Source: Thermoplasmata archaeon (GTDB lineage: Archaea > Thermoplasmatota > Thermoplasmata > RBG-16-68-12). From it: DNA of 7,540 nucleotides. Below the pieces are notes generated by a model. It had not been told where the DNA came from and ran no database searches. It saw nothing but the letters and a program-made list of their open reading frames with translations. The DNA is taken from the NCBI GenBank assembly GCA_021788795.1, contig JAJYKG010000098.1, positions 1 through 7,540 of the forward strand, given 5' to 3'. The stretch's first letter is position 1, and the number at the start of each line of letters is the position of its first letter. This document shows positions 4,379-7,540 of the stretch, piece after piece. The position numbers and the translations under genes were made by a program.

Positions 4379-5500
4379 TCAGCCGCCGACGAGCCCCTTC
4401 TTCCGCAACTCCTCGTACGCGTTCTCGAACCCGTCCCTCGCCTCGACCGTCTGGCCCCAGGAGACGAGCTCCTTCATCCCGTCCTCGAAGGCCACCTTGG
4501 GTTCGTAGCCCAGGAGCCTCCGGATCTTCGAGAGGTCCGCGAAGCAGTGCCGCACGTCCCCGGCCCGGAACTTGTTCTCGACCGTCGGGCGGACCTGGCT
4601 CCGGTAGAGGTGGAGGAGGACGCCGGCCACGTCGAGGATGGACGTCGCCCGGCCGCTGCCGACGTTCACGGCCTGGTAATCCGCGCCTCCCTTCTCCATC
4701 GCGAGCGCGATCGCGCGGGCGATGTCGTGGACGCTGACGAAGTCTCGGGTCTGCCGCCCGTCCTCGAAGACCACGGGCGGCTGGCCGTTCTTGATCCGCG
4801 CTTGGAAGATCGCCGCGACGCCGGTGTACGGGTTGTCGAGGCTCTGCCTCGGCCCGTAGACGTTGAAGAAGCGCAGGGCGACCGTGGGGAGGCCGTACGC
4901 GCGGCCGACGCTCAGGCACAGTTCCTCCTGGTCCCGCTTCGTGACCGCGTACACGGAGTTCGTCTGGAGGGGCTTCGTTTCCGGGGTCGCGACGGGCTCG
5001 AGAGTCTTTCCGCACTCCGGGCAGTGGACCTCCCAATCCTTCCGGGGGAACTGCGCCTCCGGGCGGAGCTCCGGGGCGACGTCCCCATGGTCCGGGCAGC
5101 GGTACGCGCCCTCCCCGTAGATGCTCATCGACGAGGCCACGAGGAGCTTCTTGACCCCGTGCTTCCCGTCCGCGAGGATCTGCAGGAGCTTCGCCGTCCC
5201 GCCGACGTTCGCGTCGACGTAGCGCGTGACCTGGTACATGCTCTGCCCGACGCCGACCATCGCGGCGAGGTGCACGACGACCTCGGCGTCGCGGAGGAGC
5301 GGCTTGAGGACGCCGTCCTCGAGGATGTCCTGGAAGTGGTATGTGGCCTTGGGGTTCAGGTAGTCCGGCTTCGCCTTGTGGACCTGCGGTTCTAGGTTGT
5401 CGACGACCTCGACGGCGTGGCCCTGGACCACGAGGGCGTCGACGAGGTGGCTGCCGATGAAGCCCGCGCCGCCGGTCACGAGGATGTGCTTCGTCGTCAT
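4379..5500 (-). CDS. NAD-dependent sugar epimerase with zinc-ribbon-like insert
   Basis: A complete 373-residue extended SDR nucleotide-sugar enzyme. TGGAGFIG at 9-16 binds NAD, Ser123/Ser124 and Tyr184-x3-Lys188 form the catalytic set, and FFNVYGPRQ at 211-219 and DGRQTRDFVSVHDIA at 247-261 are usual for epimerases. Residues 135-163 are unusual: Cys135-x2-His138 and Cys160-x2-Cys163 form a CPDHG/CPECG pair that looks like a zinc-binding insert before the catalytic Tyr. A similar insert occurs, as I recall, in the dTDP-L-rhamnose 4-epimerase (WbiB-like) subgroup, but no dTDP-sugar genes lie here. UDP-xylose or UDP-glucuronate 4-epimerisation would fit the neighbours better. The substrate is therefore open. 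The start at 5500 is set by the NAD motif and a GGGAG site about ten bases upstream; it is 13 bases after the stop of the decarboxylase gene, so it is the third gene of the operon. The frame extends upstream to 5560, but those codons overlap the previous gene. Confidence 0.9.
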   Translation of the reverse strand: MTTKHILVTGGAGFIGSHLVDALVVQGHAVEVVDNLEPQVHKAKPDYLNPKATYHFQDILEDGVLKPLLRDAEVVVHLAAMVGVGQSMYQVTRYVDANVGGTAKLLQILADGKHGVKKLLVASSMSIYGEGAYRCPDHGDVAPELRPEAQFPRKDWEVHCPECGKTLEPVATPETKPLQTNSVYAVTKRDQEELCLSVGRAYGLPTVALRFFNVYGPRQSLDNPYTGVAAIFQARIKNGQPPVVFEDGRQTRDFVSVHDIARAIALAMEKGGADYQAVNVGSGRATSILDVAGVLLHLYRSQVRPTVENKFRAGDVRHCFADLSKIRRLLGYEPKVAFEDGMKELVSWGQTVEARDGFENAYEELRKKGLVGG

Positions 5501-5513
5501 GGATGGTCTCCCT

Positions 5514-6452
5514 TCACGCGGATGTGCCCTTGAAGAAGTCGATCGTGCGCCCCAACCCATCCGCCAGGGAGACCTTCGGCTGCCACCCGAGGACCGTCCG
5601 CGCCTTCGTGATGTCGGGGCACCGCACCTTCGGATCGTCGGGAGGCAGCGGCCTGTACACGATTCCGACGTCCTTGCCCAGGAGTCTCTGGATGATCGCG
5701 GCCATCTCCGCGATCGTGCGCTCGTCCGGGTTCCCGAGGTTCACCGGGCCCTCGACGCGGTCTGCGGTCAGGAGGCGCCAGATGCCTTCGATGAGGTCGT
5801 CCACGTAGCAGAAGGACCGCGTCTGCGATCCGTCGCCGTACACGGTGAGGGGCTCGCCCCGGAGCGCCTGGCCGACGAAGTTCGGGACCACGCGGCCGTC
5901 GTCGAGGCGCATCCGCGGGCCATAGGTGTTGAAGATGCGGGCGATGCGGACGTCCACCCCGTGCTCGTGGTGGTACGCCATGGCGAGGGCCTCCGCGAAC
6001 CGCTTGCCCTCGTCGTACACGCTGCGCGCGCCGTTGGGGTTCACGTGGCCCCAGTACGTCTCCGGCTGCGGGTTGACCTCCGGGTCCCCGTACACCTCGG
6101 ACGTGGACGCGAGGAGATGGCGGGCGTGCTTCGCCTTCGCGAGGCCGAGGGTCTTGTGCGTCCCGAGGGCGTTCACCTTGAGCGTCTGGATGCCGTACTT
6201 CGCGTAGTCCACCGGGCTGGCGGGGGACGCGAAGTGCAGGACGAAGTCCACCTTGCCGGGGATCCTCAGGTCCTCGGTCACATCCTGCCGGACGAAGGTG
6301 AACTTCGGGTGCCTGCGGAGGTCCTTGAGGTTCTGCCGCGACCCGGTGATGAGGTTGTCCACCGCGACGACGGCGTGGCCTTCGGCCAGGAGACGCTCGC
6401 AGAGGTGGCTCCCGACGAAGCCCGCGCCGCCCGTGACGACGGACCTAGGCAT
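5514..6452 (-). CDS. uxs: UDP-glucuronate decarboxylase (UDP-xylose synthase)
   Basis: A complete 312-residue extended SDR enzyme of the UXS type, which oxidises, decarboxylates and re-reduces UDP-glucuronate to UDP-xylose with bound NAD+. TGGAGFVGSHL at 7-17 and Asp32 bind NAD. HFASPASPVDY at 73-83 is a signature of this subgroup. STSEVYGDP at 116-124 contains Thr117 and Glu119, and Tyr146-x3-Lys150 is the catalytic pair. Arg277 in the VRCPDI stretch occupies the place of the arginine needed for decarboxylation, usually RRKPDI. Glu119 and Arg277 together separate UXS from plain epimerases. The start at 6452 overlaps the last eight bases of galU, a classic coupled arrangement; the frame is open farther upstream but only inside galU. 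Its substrate would be supplied by the convergent ugd. A related UDP-apiose/xylose synthase is less likely. Confidence 0.9.
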   Translation of the reverse strand: MPRSVVTGGAGFVGSHLCERLLAEGHAVVAVDNLITGSRQNLKDLRRHPKFTFVRQDVTEDLRIPGKVDFVLHFASPASPVDYAKYGIQTLKVNALGTHKTLGLAKAKHARHLLASTSEVYGDPEVNPQPETYWGHVNPNGARSVYDEGKRFAEALAMAYHHEHGVDVRIARIFNTYGPRMRLDDGRVVPNFVGQALRGEPLTVYGDGSQTRSFCYVDDLIEGIWRLLTADRVEGPVNLGNPDERTIAEMAAIIQRLLGKDVGIVYRPLPPDDPKVRCPDITKARTVLGWQPKVSLADGLGRTIDFFKGTSA

Positions 6453-7308
6453 GCCCGAGCAGCTCCTTGAGGAAGGCCGTGGCGCCCTCCCGGTACTCCT
6501 GGTCCTGGAGTGTGAGCTCGACGTGCGCGCGGAACCAGTCCATCTTCGTGCCGATGTCGTACCGCCGTCCGGAGAAGCGGTAGGCGTACATCGGCTCCGT
6601 GCGGCGCAGGACGCGCAGGGCGTCCGTGAGCTGGACCTCGCCGTTCCTCCCCGGCGGCGTGGCCCGGATGGCGTCGAAGATGCTCGGCGTGAGCACATAG
6701 GTGCCGCTGATCCCGAGCCGCGAGGGCGCGTCGGCGAGGGCGGGCTTCTCCACAAGGTCGGCCACCTCGAGGGTGCGGTCGTCTACGGCCTTGCCCGGCT
6801 TGATGATCCCGTAGTCGGAGACCTTCGCATCGCGGACCTCTTCGACCGCGACGACCGGATGGTGGAGGCGTTCGTAAGCGTCCCACAGCTGCTTGGCGAC
6901 GGGCGGATTCGCGACGTTGATCGTGTCGCCCAAGGTGACGAGGAAAGGCTCCCGCCCGACGTGCATCTCCGCCTGGAGGACCGCATCGCCGAGGCCCCGC
7001 GGCTCCTTCTGCCGCACGAAGTGCACGTGGGCCTTCGAGGAGAGCTCCTCGAGCTCCCGGTACGCGCGCACGTCGTGGTTGTTGCGCAGGACGGCGTCCC
7101 ATTTCGGTGAGGCGTCGAAGTAGTCCTCGATCGCGCGCTTCTCGCGACCCGTGACGATGAGCAGGTCCGTCGCGCCCGCGGCCACGGCCTCCTCGACCAC
7201 CCAGTGGATCGCCGGGCGGTCGACGACCGGGAGCATCTCCTTGGGCTGCTCTTTCGTGAGCGGCAGGAAGCGCACGCCGAGTCCGGCGGCCGGGATAACG
7301 GCTTTCAT
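6445..7308 (-). CDS. galU: UTP-glucose-1-phosphate uridylyltransferase
   Basis: A complete 287-residue GalU-type nucleotidyltransferase that joins UTP and glucose 1-phosphate to give UDP-glucose and pyrophosphate. Features in order: the UTP-binding loop AAGLGVRFLPLTKEQPKEMLPV-type region from residue 7, with Lys23; GLGDAV at 105-110; metal-binding Asp128 in TLGDTI; DYGII at 165-169; VEKP at 186-189; ISGTYVL at 200-206; and GEVQLTDAL at 223-231. The VEKP, GTYVL and GEVQLTDAL set is characteristic of GalU rather than dTDP-glucose synthases. The ATG at 7308 is preferred because a GGAGGG site lies just upstream; a GTG at 7320 would overlap that site. It is the first gene of the minus-strand operon and overlaps the decarboxylase start by eight bases. 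Supply of UDP-glucose for ugd is the obvious role. Confidence 0.95.
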   Translation of the reverse strand: MKAVIPAAGLGVRFLPLTKEQPKEMLPVVDRPAIHWVVEEAVAAGATDLLIVTGREKRAIEDYFDASPKWDAVLRNNHDVRAYRELEELSSKAHVHFVRQKEPRGLGDAVLQAEMHVGREPFLVTLGDTINVANPPVAKQLWDAYERLHHPVVAVEEVRDAKVSDYGIIKPGKAVDDRTLEVADLVEKPALADAPSRLGISGTYVLTPSIFDAIRATPPGRNGEVQLTDALRVLRRTEPMYAYRFSGRRYDIGTKMDWFRAHVELTLQDQEYREGATAFLKELLGHA

Positions 7309-7312
7309 TCGT

Positions 7313-7318
7313 CCCTCC
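7313..7318 (-). promoter_or_regulatory. Shine-Dalgarno site deciding the galU start
   Basis: GGAGGG on the minus strand lies four bases before the ATG at 7308. This, with the canonical MKAVIPAAGLG beginning, favours 7308 over the in-frame GTG at 7320. Confidence 0.65.
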
Positions 7319-7357
7319 ACCCGCGGTGAGGTTGTCGGGGCGACGGGGCGAGGCGGA

Positions 7358-7363
7358 CTTAAG
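7358..7363 (-). promoter_or_regulatory. TATA box for the galU operon
   Basis: On the minus strand GAGAAACCCTTAAGTCC gives a CTTAAG box with an A-rich BRE-like sequence directly before it. Transcription would begin about 27 bases on, near 7334, leaving a leader of about 25 bases that carries the Shine-Dalgarno site. It would drive galU, the decarboxylase and the epimerase. Confidence 0.6.
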
Positions 7364-7372
7364 GGTTTCTCA

Positions 7373-7389
7373 GGCTAACGCGTTCAGCC
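7373..7389. promoter_or_regulatory. Palindrome upstream of the galU TATA box, possible operator
   Basis: GGCT-AACGCGTT-C-AGCC has a perfect eight-base palindrome (7377-7384) flanked by complementary GGCT and AGCC arms, offset by one base. It lies 10 bases upstream of the galU TATA box, a normal place for an activator or repressor site. There is no direct evidence that a protein binds it. Confidence 0.25.
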
Positions 7390-7445
7390 ACCCCGGCGAG
7401 CCCGGATTCAGTGCGGATCGAGGGCCGGCCGTCCGAGCCCGCCTC

Positions 7446-7540
7446 TCACGGAGTCGTCTTCGGGTCCGGGTACGTGATGCCCCAGCTCCGCCGCTTCCGG
7501 CGCGCGTGCCACGCGTCCACGGCGGTCGGCCTGCAGGCGT
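7446..7540 (-). CDS. Partial gene, C-terminal 30 codons, unrecognised
   Basis: A minus-strand frame enters from the right edge and ends at TGA 7448-7446. Its 30 visible codons have G or C in the third position in all but one, while the other frames lack this, and the peptide (VDAWHARRKRRSWG then ITYPDPKTTP) looks like a soluble, basic protein end. Family and function cannot be told. It is oriented with the galU operon, 138 bases upstream of the galU start, but the promoter between them suggests galU is transcribed separately. Confidence 0.5.
   Translation of the reverse strand, partial: ACRPTAVDAWHARRKRRSWGITYPDPKTTP

Noticed and set aside
5376..6470. A 364-codon plus-strand frame opposite the decarboxylase gene
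   Set aside because: It mirrors the UXS gene and has the typical shadow composition (Val, Arg, His, Asp) with no motif.
1..7540. CRISPR array, tRNA or rRNA genes
   Set aside because: I saw no regularly spaced short repeats, no tRNA-like cloverleaf sequence and no conserved rRNA stretch on either strand, though this was read by eye only.

Overview
This is a very GC-rich window (third codon positions almost all G or C) that most resembles an archaeal chromosome, possibly a high-GC member of the Thermoplasmatota. The archaeal reading rests on promoter-like sites: TTAA-cored TATA boxes (CTTAAG or TTAAAA) 25-60 bases ahead of start codons, often with a very short implied leader, with Shine-Dalgarno sites at only some genes. 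The lineage is inference; no rRNA or other taxonomic marker is present.

Layout. Bases 1-414 hold the N-terminal 138 codons of a minus-strand membrane protein that runs off the window. Bases 480-3045 are a patchwork of small and broken genes around one clearly intact gene, the OsmC-type peroxiredoxin (918-1340). The broken parts are a coding-like minus-strand tail (483-611), a small XRE-type DNA-binding gene with no sensible stop (623-817), a C-terminal GNAT acetyltransferase fragment on the minus strand (1361-1609), a gene of an unrecognised family containing RLYGPRTS whose start is out of frame (1658-2027), an intact 49-residue protein (2168-2317) followed by a GNAT acetyltransferase split by a one-base frameshift (2325-2887), and a second, decayed copy of the RLYGPRTS family (2907-3043). 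The 49-residue gene plus GNAT pair has the layout of a GNAT-type toxin-antitoxin module whose toxin has been broken.

Bases 3071-7308 are an intact nucleotide-sugar locus. UDP-glucose 6-dehydrogenase lies on the plus strand. Converging on it, with three bases between the stop codons, is a tight minus-strand operon: galU-type UTP-glucose-1-phosphate uridylyltransferase, a UDP-glucuronate decarboxylase (UDP-xylose synthase), and an SDR epimerase with a zinc-ribbon-like insert. Together they give glucose-1-phosphate -> UDP-glucose -> UDP-glucuronate -> UDP-xylose, with the epimerase acting on one of these sugars or a related one. The products would feed surface glycan or glycoprotein assembly, although no glycosyltransferase is visible here. 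Bases 7446-7540 hold the last 30 codons of another minus-strand gene.

The main contrast is between the cleanly preserved sugar genes and the 480-3045 segment, where several separate gene-disrupting changes sit next to one another.
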